NCBI GenBank assembly: GCA_024734495.1
Contig: JALMQS010000153.1
Coordinates: 8,767,294-8,831,293 of the forward strand
Direction: 5' to 3'
From: Forficula auricularia
Lineage: Eukaryota; Arthropoda; Insecta; Dermaptera; Forficulidae
DNA length: 64,000 nucleotides
Shown in pieces: positions 1 to 10,043 of the stretch. Made by a program: the position numbers and the translations under genes. Under the pieces are notes generated by a model that saw nothing but the letters and a program-made list of their open reading frames with translations, made no database searches and was not told the origin of the DNA. Each line of letters starts with the position of its first letter. Position 1 is the first letter of the stretch.

Positions 1-365
1 TAAAAAAATGGCGTTTGTCAAATATAAACAAAAGAACGTTACTTCTACAATTTTACTGTAGGTACTTTTAGATTAATTAATTTATTTTCCGGTACGAAGG
101 TAAAATTTGGTTGTGATTATTAATAAACAATCGTAGGTAAATTAATATAATAATATATTGTACATTCCACAAATTATAGTTTAATAAATAAACTTTGCAC
201 CCCTAGAATATTTCGTTTAATAATATCAGACAATTGAGTTGAAGAAGTCGCAAATATAGTGACGAAAAGTCCGTATTATTCAATATAAAACTCTAAATTT
301 AATTTATTTATCCAATTTCCTAAGATCTTATAAATTAATTATGTTATGGATACAATTCGTCAAAC

Positions 366-450
366 ATATAGAGTCGACTCTCGATAATTCGAAATCCAAA
401 GGAGTACAAGAAAAATTCGAATTATCGAGACTCGAAAATCAAAGATGTCC
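366..450 (+). mobile_element. pogo/Tigger-like terminal fragment
   Basis: The stretch begins GAGTCGACTCTCGATAATTC and is followed by an inverted partial copy (GAATTATCGAGACTCG near 420). It matches the terminus of the element at 694-1858, but I see no partner end. It is probably a solo or truncated copy of that family. Confidence 0.55.
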
Positions 451-819
451 CATCGAAAAATTCAAATATTTTGAGTAAAAAAGGCAAAAAAGCATTAAAT
501 TATTTTTTTTTCAAAAAGTATATTAAAAAACAAAAAAATTACCCATATTAAGTTTTTTTTTTTGTCAAAATTATGAATATTTTAATAATCCTTTGATCTA
601 TTTTCTTCAAAAATCGAAATTTTGTTATGAGTTAAGATAGAATGCTAAAAATTTACGTGGATACTTTTTATTTTATTTCTACATATATACCTACAGTCGA
701 CTCTCGATAATTCGAATTACAACGGACTAAAAGAAAAATTCGAATTATCGAGATTGAATTATCAAGAAGTTTGAATTGGAAAGAGGAAAGAAAAAAATTC
801 GAATTATTAAAAGTTTTTA

Positions 820-1191
820 ACCGACTTCAAAAAAGGAGGAGGTTCTCTATTCGATTGAATTTTTTTTTTTTTTTTTTTTTGTGCCTATGTTACCTCATAT
901 CTCCGCCAATTCTCAACCGATTTTGAAAATTTTTTTTGCATTGGGTCCAGTCTAGCTTCCGATTTGTCCCATTTTTTTTCGTATTTTTTTCATAGGTATT
1001 AGACCTTTTTTATTAGGTTTGTTTAGACCTAACTTCTTTGTTTATGAACCGATTTTGATGGTTCTTTTTTTATCCGAAAGGGGGTGTCTTAGGGATGGTG
1101 TCATATTAATTTGGTCAAGTTCTGATGATATGATCACTATTAATAACATCACTAAAAAGAGAAAAATAAAAATAATTTTTAAGGAAAAAAT
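820..1191 (+). repeat. dispersed repeat R, copy 1
   Basis: It starts with the AACCGACTTCAAAAAAGGAG type motif and a long T tract and runs to the foldback unit at 1192. It is repeated in inverse orientation at 2688-3053 and 41165-42090, and in a diverged form at 1890-2340 and 18105-18250. Copies 1 and 3 together make a very large imperfect palindrome (820-3053). I recall similar CCGACTTCAAAAAAGGAGG repeats from insect genomes, unverified here. Apparent open frames inside it are not conserved between copies. Confidence 0.75.
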
Positions 1192-1536
1192 AAAAACCGA
1201 CTTCAAAAAATTAAATGCAACAAATAAAATACACTAAAAGGTATAAAATAATTATTATCTTATTTAGTTACAACTAAACGACGAAATATTAACATGAAAT
1301 TACTTTTTGAAGTTGGTGCCAAACATATACCTTTTATGAATCGCACTCGACGGATCTTACTTAGTACGTTTGGCGGGTATGCTCGCTTATAGGTATAGTT
1401 AGTTTGGCACCGACTTCAAAAAGTAATTTCATGTTAATATTTCGTCGTTTAGTTGTAACTAAATGAGATAATAATTATTTTATACCTTTTAGTGTATTTT
1501 ATTTGTTGCATTTAATTTTTTGAAGTCGGTTTTTAT
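1192..1536. mobile_element. foldback element FB, copy 1
   Basis: Two arms of about 130 bp are inverted repeats of each other. The outer end is AACCGACTTCAAAAAATTAA and the inner end TTTGAAGT(T/C)GGTGCCAAAC. They surround a loop of about 80 bp containing CGACGGATCTTACTTAGTAC. No coding potential. The same unit occurs at 2341-2687, 3230-3600 and 40770-41158. Relative to copy 2 the loop is in the opposite orientation. Confidence 0.85.
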
Positions 1537-1889
1537 TTTGTTCTTAAAAATTATTATTATATTTTTGAAAATATGTATGAGCTTCCATTTATATTATATA
1601 TAGCCCCAAATAAAAATAATGAAAACGACAAAAAAGAACAAATAGATTACATATTACGCGGAAAATGAGGAGTAAACATTGCTAAGAAAAATCCGAATTA
1701 CAAAGAGGGGAAGTGGCCTCGTTCGAATTATAAAACGTTCTCAACCCCTCTTGTTACGAAAATAATTTCGTGTTATCGAGCGTATCAAAATATATAGCAT
1801 TTTTTCGATTTACCGAACAGTTAACAGCTGAAGAGTTCGAATTATCGAGAGTCGACTGTATTTGGTATTTTCAAAATCATAATTTTTCA
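1537..1889. other. AT-rich interior and right end of the pogo-like element
   Basis: This holds the right terminal part of the 694-1858 element, with several degenerate GAATTA/TCGAA motifs (1695, 1727, 1770), and then AT-rich sequence. No gene is supported. Confidence 0.5.
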
Positions 1890-2340
1890 ATTTTTAACCG
1901 ACTTTGAAAAAGAGGTTACCAATTCAACGGAATGTCTGTTTTTTTTTTTTTTTTTTTTTTTTGTGTGTGTTTGAACATTTATTTCTCTTTACCATGTGGA
2001 CCGATTTCGATGATTTTTTCGCATTGGGTTCAGTATAGTTCCCGATTGGTGCAGTATAAATTTCATTGGTATTGGACCTTTTTTGTTTTGTATGTTCATT
2101 GTTCACACATAACTTCTTTGTTTATGGACCGATTTCGATGATTCTTTTTTTATTTGAAAGGCGAAACCTTAGGGGTGGTCTCATATTAATTTGGTCAAAT
2201 TCAGATGATATGATCAATGACAAAATAACGAAAATCTCCAATTCTTATGAGCAAATAATCGAAATTATAATAAATACAATCTTCAAAAAAAAAAACAATC
2301 TTAAAACGTTCATTTATAAAAATAATTTTTAAGAAAAAAA
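1890..2340 (+). repeat. dispersed repeat R, diverged copy 2
   Basis: It starts AACCGACTTTGAAAAAGAGG, carries a T tract at about 1939-1961, and shares the GGTCTCATATTAATTTGGTC segment with other R copies. It abuts foldback copy 2 at 2341. Short open frames here are low-complexity translations. Confidence 0.65.
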
Positions 2341-2687
2341 TAAAAACCGACTTCAAAAAATTAAATGCAACAAATAAAATACACTAAAAGGTATAAAATA
2401 ATTATTATCTTATTTAGTTACAACTAAACGACGAAATATTAACATGAAATTACTTTTTGAAGTCGGTACCAAACAAACTATACCTATAAGCGAGCGTACC
2501 CGCCAAACGTACTAAGTAAGATCCGTCGAGTGCGATTCATAAAAGGTATATGTTTGGCACCGACTTCAAAAAGTAATTTCATGTTAATATTTCGTAGTTT
2601 AGTTGTAACTAAATAAGATAATAATTATTTTATACCTTTTAGTGTATTTTATTTGTTGCATTTAATTTTTTGAAGTCGGTTTTTATT
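2341..2687. mobile_element. foldback element FB, copy 2 (loop inverted)
   Basis: The arms are nearly identical to copy 1, but the central loop reads as the reverse complement of that in copy 1 (GTACTAAGTAAGATCCGTCG instead of CGACGGATCTTACTTAGTAC). Such a flip is expected if the two arms recombine intramolecularly. Confidence 0.85.
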
Positions 2688-3053
2688 TTTTCTTAAAAAT
2701 TATTTTTATTTTTCTCTTTTTAGTGATGTTATTAATAGTGATCATATCATCAAAACTTGACCAAATTAATATGACACCCTCCCTAAAACACCCCCTTTCG
2801 GATAAAAAAAGAACCATCGAAATCGGTTCATAAACAAAGAGGTTAGGTCTAAACAAACCTAATAAAAAAGGTTTAATACCTATGAAAAAAAACGAAAAAA
2901 ATGGGACCAATCGGAAGCTAGACTGGACCCAATGCAAAAAAAATTTCAAAATCGGTTGACAATTGGCAGAGATATGAGGTAACATAGGCACAAAAAAAAA
3001 AAAAAAAAAAAATCAGTCGAATAAAGAACCACCTCCTTTTTTGAAGTCAGTTA
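2688..3053 (-). repeat. dispersed repeat R, copy 3 (inverse)
   Basis: This is the reverse complement of copy 1 at roughly 90% identity by eye, including the A tract at 2991-3011 that mirrors the T tract of copy 1. It closes the large 820-3053 palindrome. Confidence 0.75.
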
Positions 3054-3229
3054 AAAACTCGCTAACGTTTCGAGACAATTTCTCTATTTATGAATTGAAT
3101 TTTCTGTCAATTTCTGATTCCTTCGCCCGAATCTTTCTTCTACGAGAAGCATCCAATAAGCTATTATTATAAGTCACTATTAATAATATCACTAAAAAGA
3201 GAAAAATAAAAATAATTTTTAAGAAAAAA

Positions 3230-3600
3230 TAAAACCGACTTCAAAAAATTAAATGCAACAAATAAAATAGACTAAAAGGTATAAAATAATTATTATCTTA
3301 TTTAGTTACAACTATGGTAAATGACGAAATATTAACATGAAATCACTTTTTGAAGTCGGTGCCAAACATAGACATTTTATGAATCGCACTCGACGGATCT
3401 TACTTAGTACGTTTGGTGTGTAGTGAAGTCAATATTGGGTATAGTTTGTTTGGCACCGACTTCAAAAAGTGATTTTATGAAACAATTTCACCGTTTAGCT
3501 TTAACTAAATCAGATAATTATTTTATACCTTTTAGTGCATTTTATTTTATTTTTGAGTTCTTATTATTTTATTTGTTCCATTTTATTTTTTGAAGTCGGT
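3230..3600. mobile_element. foldback element FB, copy 3 (LINE inserted at its right end)
   Basis: The arms and loop are as in copy 1, with the loop in copy 1 orientation but diverged after TTAGTACGTTTGG. The right arm is interrupted at 3600 by a LINE insertion. AAGTCGGT is duplicated at 3593-3600 and 4223-4230, and the repeat resumes after it. Confidence 0.8.
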
Positions 3601-4222
3601 CATCATCATTGAGTATAGAGTCCTAAGACTGGTTTGATGCAACAATCTGTCTCCACTCGACTCTGTCCCCCGCCAGCTGTTTGACCTCTCTAAATGTCTG
3701 GCATCCCATATCCCCAATTATTTGGTTGAAATATTCTAATCTGGGTCTTCCCCTTCCCCTTTTCTTTCCCACTTCCCCTCCAAGATATCCCTAAGCAGTC
3801 GCCCATGTCTTAGTGTGTGCCCCATCATCTGACCTCTTCTCTTCTTCAGACTCTTCCACAAGGTTCCCCTTTCTCCGATTCTTCCAAGAACTTCTTCATT
3901 TGTAATTTTATCCATCCATTTGATATTCCTTATTCTTCTGTAGCACCACATTTCGAAAGCCTCTAATCTCTTTCTCTCCGCTTTTCTAATTGTCCAGGTT
4001 TCACATCCGTACATGGCTATGCTCCATACATATGTCTTCAATAGCAACTTCCTGTTTTCTAAGCTGATTGAGGAGGAGCATAGTAGTTTTTGTTTTGAAT
4101 TAAACTCCATTTTTACTTGGACAATTCTTGATTTAATTTCGTTTTCGCTCCTCCCATCCCATGTTATTTTACTTCCTAGGTAGCGGAATTCGTTATAATA
4201 TATAATATATAATAAGGAATTA
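3601..4222 (-). mobile_element. 5'-truncated non-LTR retrotransposon (LINE-alpha), 3' end
   Basis: The insertion is flanked by the 8-bp TSD AAGTCGGT (3593-3600 / 4223-4230). Read on the minus strand it ends in an (ATG)n-type tail (CAT repeats at 3601-3610). It encodes the last part of an endonuclease/reverse-transcriptase polyprotein (see the next entry). Other copies lie at 14024-14955, 34331-34443 and 35795-36170. Confidence 0.85.
3736..4110 (-). pseudogene. LINE-alpha reverse transcriptase C-terminal fragment
   Basis: A 124-codon open frame carries AMYGCETWTIRKAE, the conserved block after the RT catalytic domain of many arthropod non-LTR elements, followed by RLEAFEMWCYRRIRNIKW and the RIGERGTLWKSLKKRRGQM region. 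The RT palm motif (YxDD) and the endonuclease are missing, so this is a 5'-truncated dead copy. The apparent start methionine is fortuitous. The same block is repeated at 14483-14857 and, damaged, at 35735-36094. The protein family is clear, but I do not assign the exact LINE clade. Confidence 0.85.
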
Positions 4223-4230
4223 AAGTCGGT

Positions 4231-4920
4231 ATTTTTTTATAATATCAAAAAAGTTTAGTAAAAGTAAAAGCGTTGAGAGCAAATTGGGACGGGTAGACCC
4301 GAGGTGTCTTAATGAAAGCGAAATGAATAAATAAAGTTGTCCCCAGTTGTTCAAATAACCCCACAATAAGAGCCAAAGAGCTCGAGATGAATGAGATCCT
4401 AGAAATGTTTGTATGAAGGATATCATTTTGGTCTTTATAAAAGATTCAATTGAAATTAGCTAGTGGTATTTGCAAATAAATACAGATGGTATGCTAATGT
4501 GGAAATATATATGGAGTAGATGCAATGCAATGGAGATAGGTAGCCGTAATCACGACCGCCCCGCCCCGCCCAGCTTGCTATTGATCCCCCGCGTGGTCCG
4601 CCCTCGGTCCCCCACCCAGCCTTTGTCTCCAGAGCCGCATTCAGAGTCCTACAATATTAGCCTATATTCCGGCTCTAATGGCTGCAGGTTGACAGAGAAT
4701 GAATGGGCTTCTGGCTTAGAAATTATGAAGGAGATACCACTTTATAAGGCCTGGATTTAATTGTAGTTCGAAATAAAGAGACAAGAGATCAGTGTCAACT
4801 TTTAGTTGCTTTTTCCCTATCGAATTACAGAAATAAATTAAAATGATTGATAAAGATTGTATCAAATAACTAATCTACTTTTATTAATCGAGCAAAAATT
4901 GTAATTTATTTGTATATATA
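4231..4920. other. unassigned sequence with a GC-rich island (4540-4700)
   Basis: AT-rich flanks surround a C-rich island (CCGCCCCGCCCCGCCCAGC and following) that includes a tract of 96 open codons with no recognisable domain. No repeat partner was seen in the window. It could be old single-copy intronic or intergenic DNA. Confidence 0.35.
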
Positions 4921-5435
4921 TTTATATATTTGTATCTTAGTTCTATTTTGAAAACGGCTCTACCGATTTTGATGAAACCAACTCTATTAACAGGTTTTGA
5001 TGATGAGAAAACGATCTGGCTAGGTCTGGACCTCGACAAATTTCATCTTAATTGATATTTTCTTAATTTAAGTAATTATTGATAGATGAAATTCTCAATA
5101 AAAAGTTTGTTTACATTTTTTTCAATTATCTTTTATTTATTAATTGTTTTTTTAATTTTAAAACTCACTAATAAGTTATAACAAATATTATTATATTAAT
5201 TTAAAATTAGAAATTTTTTTGTTTGTGTTATAATTAGCAGGTGTCTAAATAATAACATGGATTTATAACAAAACAGGTGTGTTAACAAATAATGTGGTTG
5301 AAGTGGCTTTTTTTATATAGCTTGGAAACAAATCTTATTTAATTTTATGTTTTTATTTCAGATCATATACGATTATTTTTTACTTTATTTTATTATTATA
5401 ACTAGCTATAAATAAAACAGGTCGGCAATTTTTTG
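4921..5435. repeat. degenerate Helitron-like or other repeat remnant
   Basis: It contains GAAAACGGCTCTACCGATTT followed by TGATGAAACC, resembling 58270-58310 and the AAACGGCTCTAACGATTTG segment of the repeat at 58930-59345. The remainder is AT-rich and featureless. Confidence 0.35.
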
Positions 5436-5735
5436 CTTCAGTTAAAAGTTATATATTAATATTGTGTTTAATTTAAAATTCTGATAAAAACCACTGCACA
5501 CTGCACCTATGCAAAAACTGGGTGCGGGGGTGGGGTTAGGGGTGCAGGAGGCGTGGTGCAGTGGTGAGGTGGGGTGCAGGAAGTCTGGTGCAGTGGTGGG
5601 GGCAGGTGCGGGGTGGATGTAGAAGTGTGGGGGTGCAGGAGTTGGGGTGAAGTGCGGGGTTTTAGGGGGCGGTATCGAGGGGTCCATATATATACTATAT
5701 AATAAATAATATTAATATATAGCTTTTAACTGAAG
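5436..5735. mobile_element. TIR element with G-rich minisatellite core (Helentron/HINE-like candidate)
   Basis: About 28-bp inverted termini, CTTCAGTTAAAAGTTATATA at 5436 and TATATAGCTTTTAACTGAAG ending at 5735, enclose a G-rich array. Related ends lie at 12567-12596, 50404-50425 and 58700-58735, in three cases next to a CCGAGCGNNGCTCGG hairpin. Short termini, an internal tandem array and a terminal hairpin are known for Helitron2/HINE elements; the assignment is inference. Confidence 0.5.
5515..5680 (+). repeat. G-rich minisatellite
   Basis: Irregular repeats of GGTGCAGGA / GGTGCAGTGGTG / GGGGTGCAGG on the plus strand. The minus-strand proline-rich open frame is only the translation of this array. 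Confidence 0.8.
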
Positions 5736-5742
5736 TAAATTT

Positions 5743-5969
5743 TGTCCCTATGACCTCCAGAGACTGGAACTCGCTCCCTGCCACCATCTTTCCCGCGACT
5801 TATAACCTTCAGCTATTTAAGACCCGTATCCACAGATACCTTCGACCCCCGCCCAGCCCATAAAATGCTTTCTTCTTCTTTTCACGATCGAGGGGCCAAC
5901 CCAGGCCTTTAGGTGTTGCACCTTTTTGGTGTAACTCCTTCTCTCATCATTATCATAAAAAAAAAATTA
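5743..5969 (+). pseudogene. LINE-J (Jockey-like) 3' fragment
   Basis: The plus strand encodes PMTSRDWNSLPATIFPATY, then LQLFKTRIHRYLR, a stop at 5861-5863, about 100 bp of 3' UTR and a short poly(A) at 5959. SRDWNSLP is a standard C-terminal block of Jockey-type reverse transcriptases. It is severely 5'-truncated. Related pieces lie at 17938, 14108, 28775, 48421 and, inverse, 51671. Confidence 0.8.
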
Positions 5970-6816
5970 AGATCTCATTAAAAATGCTAAACTCTATCAA
6001 TATATTTATTATAAATAAATTGTTTTTTAGTGTACTAATAAATATAATCGTCGAATCTATTAAATGGTAAACAAAAGTAAATTCTTTGAAATTATAAAAA
6101 CTATTTTAGTAGTTGTAGCGGTGCATTTTTAAGATTATTTCATGCCAGCTGATGAATTATGATTAGCAATTTTCCATAATTAAATCCAATACGATACAAA
6201 CACATTGTAAAAGAAATTCCACACTTCACAGCGATTCATGATCCTATAAATACCATATCATGAGAAGAATTAATTTCTGAAACGGAAATAAATGGAATTT
6301 TTTATTTATTGCATTTCCAAAGGGAGAGCATTAAGTCGTGGAATAATTTAAAATACTTTATTAATTACAGAAATAGAAAAAATATAATCAATTTGTTTCT
6401 TTTAGTAAAGGAATTTAGTACTTATAGTTTTTTTTTTTTTTTTTTGTAACGAACTAATGAATAGAAAACAGAAAAAGGCTAATAAATCTTGAAGGGACTA
6501 ATTACTTGTCGTATTATTGCATGATTCACTTGTACCATATCTACAGTTGAAACCAGTATATCAAATGAAATAAATGATTGTTAACACGCATGTCACACAC
6601 TTGGGAGTCATATTTATAGGTATTTATAGATCTTTTCATTAATCAGTCAATAGGACAGATAGATAATTATTGTCCCATCTAATTATAGGAAAACAAAAAA
6701 TTCTGGTGTAATTAAATGGATTGTCTTTTAGAATGATAATTGAGATGAAATTCCAGTTCATCAGATGAAAATGCTGAAGAGGCTGGAGATAGTAAACCGC
6801 ATGTTAATCTAATAAA
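5970..6816. other. AT-rich sequence without recognisable feature
   Basis: Apart from a T tract (6428-6446) I see no gene, TIR pair or repeat partner. Confidence 0.4.
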
Positions 6817-7605
6817 CGAGCTTTTGTGCGTGCCTTTGGCACGCCCTCAACTCACCCCCTCCGGGCTGGTGCCCTGGCGGGCAGCGTCTCGGTCAAAAAA
6901 TTTTATTCCTCTCAAAAAACCACACTCCAAATGTATACCCGTAAACTACCGAAAATACATCGACTCTTAAAAGTTTGGCCTTTTTAATTTTTGAGTGGCG
7001 AGGGGAGGGGGGGGAAATAATGATCAATATATTTAATGTTTCTTAATTTGTTCTGAAGCCGAAAGTGTGAAAGATTTGTAAATTAATTTGTGTAATCATC
7101 TTTTGTCTTGTAAGAGGCCCGCTCCTCGGAGGCCCAATAAATAAAATAAAATAAAATAAAATAAAATGAATTGGAGTCTTTCATTTCAAAATTCGAGTCC
7201 AAATTAGGTACAATTATATTTCAAATTTGCCTGGTTAATCAAAATCGATTGGAGCCATCAGTTTAAAATCCGAGCTGACAATTATATTGTAAATTTGCCT
7301 CGTTAATTAATATATATTTAATGTTTCTTAATTTAAAATCTATTGGTGTTTTTTCATTTTCATTCGAGTGTAAATGAATACAATATTATCTCAACACAAA
7401 GTCTAAATCAAAAATTTATAGTTTTAGTAACAGAAATCATGGTATAAATATGAATGTTAGATTGGTCTAGTGGTTAAAGCTAATGACCTTAGTTCAAGAG
7501 TTCGTAGGTTCGATTCTAGGCAAGAGGGAAATTTTTTTAGAGAAATTTCTCTTAGCGTTGTTACAAATTAATCTAGACAAATATATATAGTATGAGTAGA
7601 TGCGT
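6817..7605 (-). mobile_element. Helitron/SINE composite H, copy 1
   Basis: On the minus strand the element ends in a GC-rich block (GCCCGCCAGGGCACCAGCCC, then the hairpin GCGTGCCAAAGGCACGC) and terminates GCTCG next to T (6816). The same order recurs at 17256-17892, 22312-23310 and 24340-25139, and the terminal block alone at 14980-15076. A terminal hairpin followed by a short motif and T is Helitron-like, although CTCG replaces the usual CTRR. The end away from the GC block carries a tRNA-derived module (next entry). Confidence 0.6.
7459..7590 (+). mobile_element. tRNA-derived SINE-like module
   Basis: ATTGGTCTAGTGGTTAAAGC matches a tRNA box A region and GGTTCGATTCT (7507-7517) matches box B, at near-tRNA spacing (about 45 bp). 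It is followed by GAAATTTCTCTTAGCGTTG and an AT tail. It lacks a proper acceptor and anticodon arm, so it is a SINE head rather than a tRNA gene. Minus-strand copies are at 17275-17398 and 22312-22786. Confidence 0.75.
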
Positions 7606-7638
7606 TGTTAAGAATAAATATGAGGTTTTTATAATTTT

Positions 7639-7860
7639 ACTTTACCATGGTCAAGTATTGTAATAGTGAATGAAAAAACTGGGGTTTTTGCTTCGTTTTT
7701 TGCGAAATATTTCAAAAACGCCTGAAACTATTTTGATTAAAAAAATTGGGCTAAACCATGGAATTTCGGTCTAAAAAACCCCTAATAAGTGATCATTGAA
7801 CAAATTATATTTTTCGAGATAATAACTGTTTTGTCAAAATGTCTGTAGGTACGTTAGTTA
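7639..7860 (+). repeat. TIR repeat family A, partial copy 1
   Basis: It begins TTTTACTTTACCATGGTCAA and continues with the family signature (CTGAAACTATTTTGATTAAA, TTTTGTCAAAATGTCTGT). It is truncated before the second half. Confidence 0.75.
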
Positions 7861-7978
7861 ATAATTTAGGAAAATTGTTTTTTAATTCTAACTGGCCATC
7901 GGCTAAATAAAGATAAAAAAAATTCAATATCTATGCGATACTGACCCCATGAAAAATAATATTTATAATTAAAAAAGA

Positions 7979-8013
7979 CAGATGATGAAGGCCAAGCCTT
8001 CGAAACTATAGTC
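7979..8013 (+). ncRNA. degenerate hammerhead-like motif, PLE class A
   Basis: CAGATGATGAAGGCCAAGCC followed by TTCGAAACTATAGTC. Helix II (GAAGGC/GCCTTC), GAAA and the mini-helix III (AC-TATA-GT) are kept, but the core CTGATGA is CAGATGA. The change at an invariant core base predicts loss of cleavage. It is a remnant of a PLE terminus followed by an AT/GT-rich tail. Confidence 0.7.
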
Positions 8014-8075
8014 TCAAACAAATAAATAATATATACACAAGATATATATTTTTGTTATATATATGTGTGTATGTT

Positions 8076-8770
8076 TATTACTTTACCATATAGGGGTATG
8101 GTCAAGTATTGTAATCGTGAATGAAAAAGTGTTTTTTTGCTTCTTTTTCGAACTATCTCAAAAACGGCTGAAACTATTTTGATTAAAAAAATTGAGCTAA
8201 ACCATGGCATTTTGGTCTACAAAAAACCCTAACAAGTGAACATCGAAAAAATTATATTTTTCGAAATAATAATTGTTTTGTCAAAATGTCTGTTCGTCTG
8301 GTTGTTAGTCTGTTAGTCTGTGACTTTTAAGGAGTTAGGTGTTGGTTCTAGGTGAAACATTTTAATATAATAATAAAACTTGAGCAAGATGCTAGGTTGT
8401 TTCACAAAAAAAGAAATAAAACAAAATTGAGTTTTGAATTCAATATATTTCAGGGGGGACCCCATCACCAAGAGACATAGAAAACTGATTACAAAAAATA
8501 ATTTTACACTCACCCCCGGAATATATCGAATTCAAAACTCAATTTTGTTTTATTTCTTTTTTTGTGAAACCTACCTAGCATCTTGCTCAAGTTTTATTAT
8601 TATGTTAGTCTGTGCGTTAACAAATTTTTGTGGACGATCTAGCTCAAAAACTAGCGTGAATATCAAAAGAAATTTCAGATGTAGTTTTGGTGTATTGAGA
8701 TTAAAATCTGATTAGATTTTGGTGCATATCGACCCGAAATTAAGGGGGTGGAGGGGGGTTAATGAAAAAT
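8076..8770 (+). repeat. TIR repeat family A, copy 2 (interrupted)
   Basis: It runs from TTACTTTACCATATAGGGGT to the GATTTTGGTGCATATCGACC segment and is split by an insertion at 8323-8603 that duplicated GTTAGTCTGTG. Confidence 0.8.
8323..8603. mobile_element. 281-bp non-autonomous PLE class C unit with 11-bp TSD
   Basis: It is inserted in repeat A and flanked by GTTAGTCTGTG (8312-8322 / 8604-8614). Both halves are inverted repeats (e.g. AACTTGAGCAAGATGCTAGG against its complement near 8578-8597). The TTCTAGGTGAAACATTTTAA end matches PLE termini at 20120 and 53510. A degraded hammerhead-like core lies at 8442-8475. There is no reading frame. Same length and design as the insertion at 53487-53767. 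Confidence 0.75.
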
Positions 8771-8989
8771 TGAAAAGGATGGTTTATTTGTTTAAATTTT
8801 CTCATCCTATTCAGTACATATTAAACAAATACTTCTTTACAATTAAGGTGAGCTTATGTGGTGTTTCTCAAAATAAATAAATAAATAAATAAATAAACTT
8901 TTGATAAAACTCAATATATAAAATAAACTAGAGAGTATTTTATATTTTAAATTTTAAAATGTTTCTTAAATTTTTCAAAATTTTTTTCC

Positions 8990-9208
8990 ACGCCTTCTGC
9001 ACCTGGGCTCTCCGTGCGGGTTGCCCTGGCGGGCAGCGTCTCGAAACGGCAAAATGTTTTTTTTATTTTTATTTATTTAACGATCGGTATCCATTCAGAA
9101 TCATTCTAATAATTTAACGCTTTGCCATTGGCTATGCACTGGCCAATCAGATCATTTAGATCATACAAACATATATACATACATACTTTTCCATTTTATA
9201 TATATAGA
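8990..9208 (-). mobile_element. short Helitron-like element, 5' end and GC-rich 3' block
   Basis: On the minus strand it starts TCTATATATATAAAATGG preceded by A (9209 complement), as expected for Helitron 5' ends in AT targets. It runs into the GC block GAGACGCTGCCCGCCAGGGC shared with family H. The extreme 3' terminus is not clear (about 8990). Confidence 0.6.
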
Positions 9209-9284
9209 TGTTTCACCAAGAACCCACACCATTCTCCCTTAACAAAAATAAATTGACACGTTCTGACGATATGGCCATCCACTT

Positions 9285-9955
9285 GACTTTACCATACACT
9301 TCTGGTTGAGTTTGGTAGAAGGGCCTAGATTTTCATCCCCCCCCCTCCCCCTCATTTCGGGCGGTTAGTTTTTGCAGTTTTATACTTCTGGGGGTCCACT
9401 GATTATGTATACAAAATTTCGTTGAATTTGATGAAATTGCCTTGATTTTTATTTTCTGCCCCCCCCTTTAATTTTGGCGCCATAAAAAAATATTTTCTTA
9501 TTATATGTTCAATTTATGGTATATTTCATGTTTCTTGTTTTTTTTTAGTTTGAAAATATTATAATTTTTAACCCCCCCCCCCCCTTCCTCACCCTTAATT
9601 TTGGGTCGATATGCACCAAAATCTAATCAGCTCTTAATCTCAATGCACCAAAACTACGTGTGAAATTTGGTTTTGATATTCACACTAGTTTTCGAGCCCA
9701 CTCGTCTACAAAATTTGGTAATACACAGACTAACAGACATTTTGACAAAACAGTTATTATTTCGAAAAATATAATTTTTTCGATGTTCACTTATTAGAGA
9801 TTTTTTGTAGAGCAAAATGCCATGGTTTTGCCCAATTTTTTTAATCAAAATACTTTCAGCCGTTTTTGAGATATATCAAAAAAAAGAAGCAAAAAAACAC
9901 TTTTTTTATGCACGATTACAATACTTGACTATACCCTGTATGGTAAAGTAAAAAA
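9285..9955 (-). repeat. TIR repeat family A, copy 3
   Basis: Minus-oriented copy ending ACCCTGTATGGTAAAGTAAA (TIR) on the right, with ACTTTACCATACACTTCTGG on the left. It contains C-tracts at 9339, 9459 and 9573. The short open frame at 9654-9848 is a translation of the repeat. Confidence 0.8.
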
Positions 9956-10043
9956 CTCAATATATTTCGGGCTAAATTGACGCATGTTCAGGCAATGACA
10001 CAAGTTGAAATTTGGTATTCAATCTAATTATATAATATATGTA

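Larger units (their letters stand above)
694..1858. mobile_element. pogo/Tigger-like DNA element (non-autonomous, with nested repeats)
   Basis: The left end CAGTCGACTCTCGATAATTC (694) is mirrored at the right end (GAATTATCGAGAGTCGACTG, ending 1858), and both ends are flanked by TA (692-693 and 1859-1860). TA target duplication and CAGTYGA-type termini are known for pogo/Tigger elements; the family assignment is inference. There is no transposase reading frame. The interior is occupied by the dispersed repeat R and a foldback unit (1192-1536), so this is a nested insertion site. Residual terminal-type sequence (GAATTATCGAGA) recurs at about 743-758. Confidence 0.7.

Noticed and set aside
5442..5687. 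Proline/histidine-rich open frame on the minus strand
   Set aside because: It is the translation of a G-rich minisatellite.
7459..7590. Functional tRNA gene
   Set aside because: Repeated three times in a fixed TE context with a non-tRNA 3' body; SINE-like.
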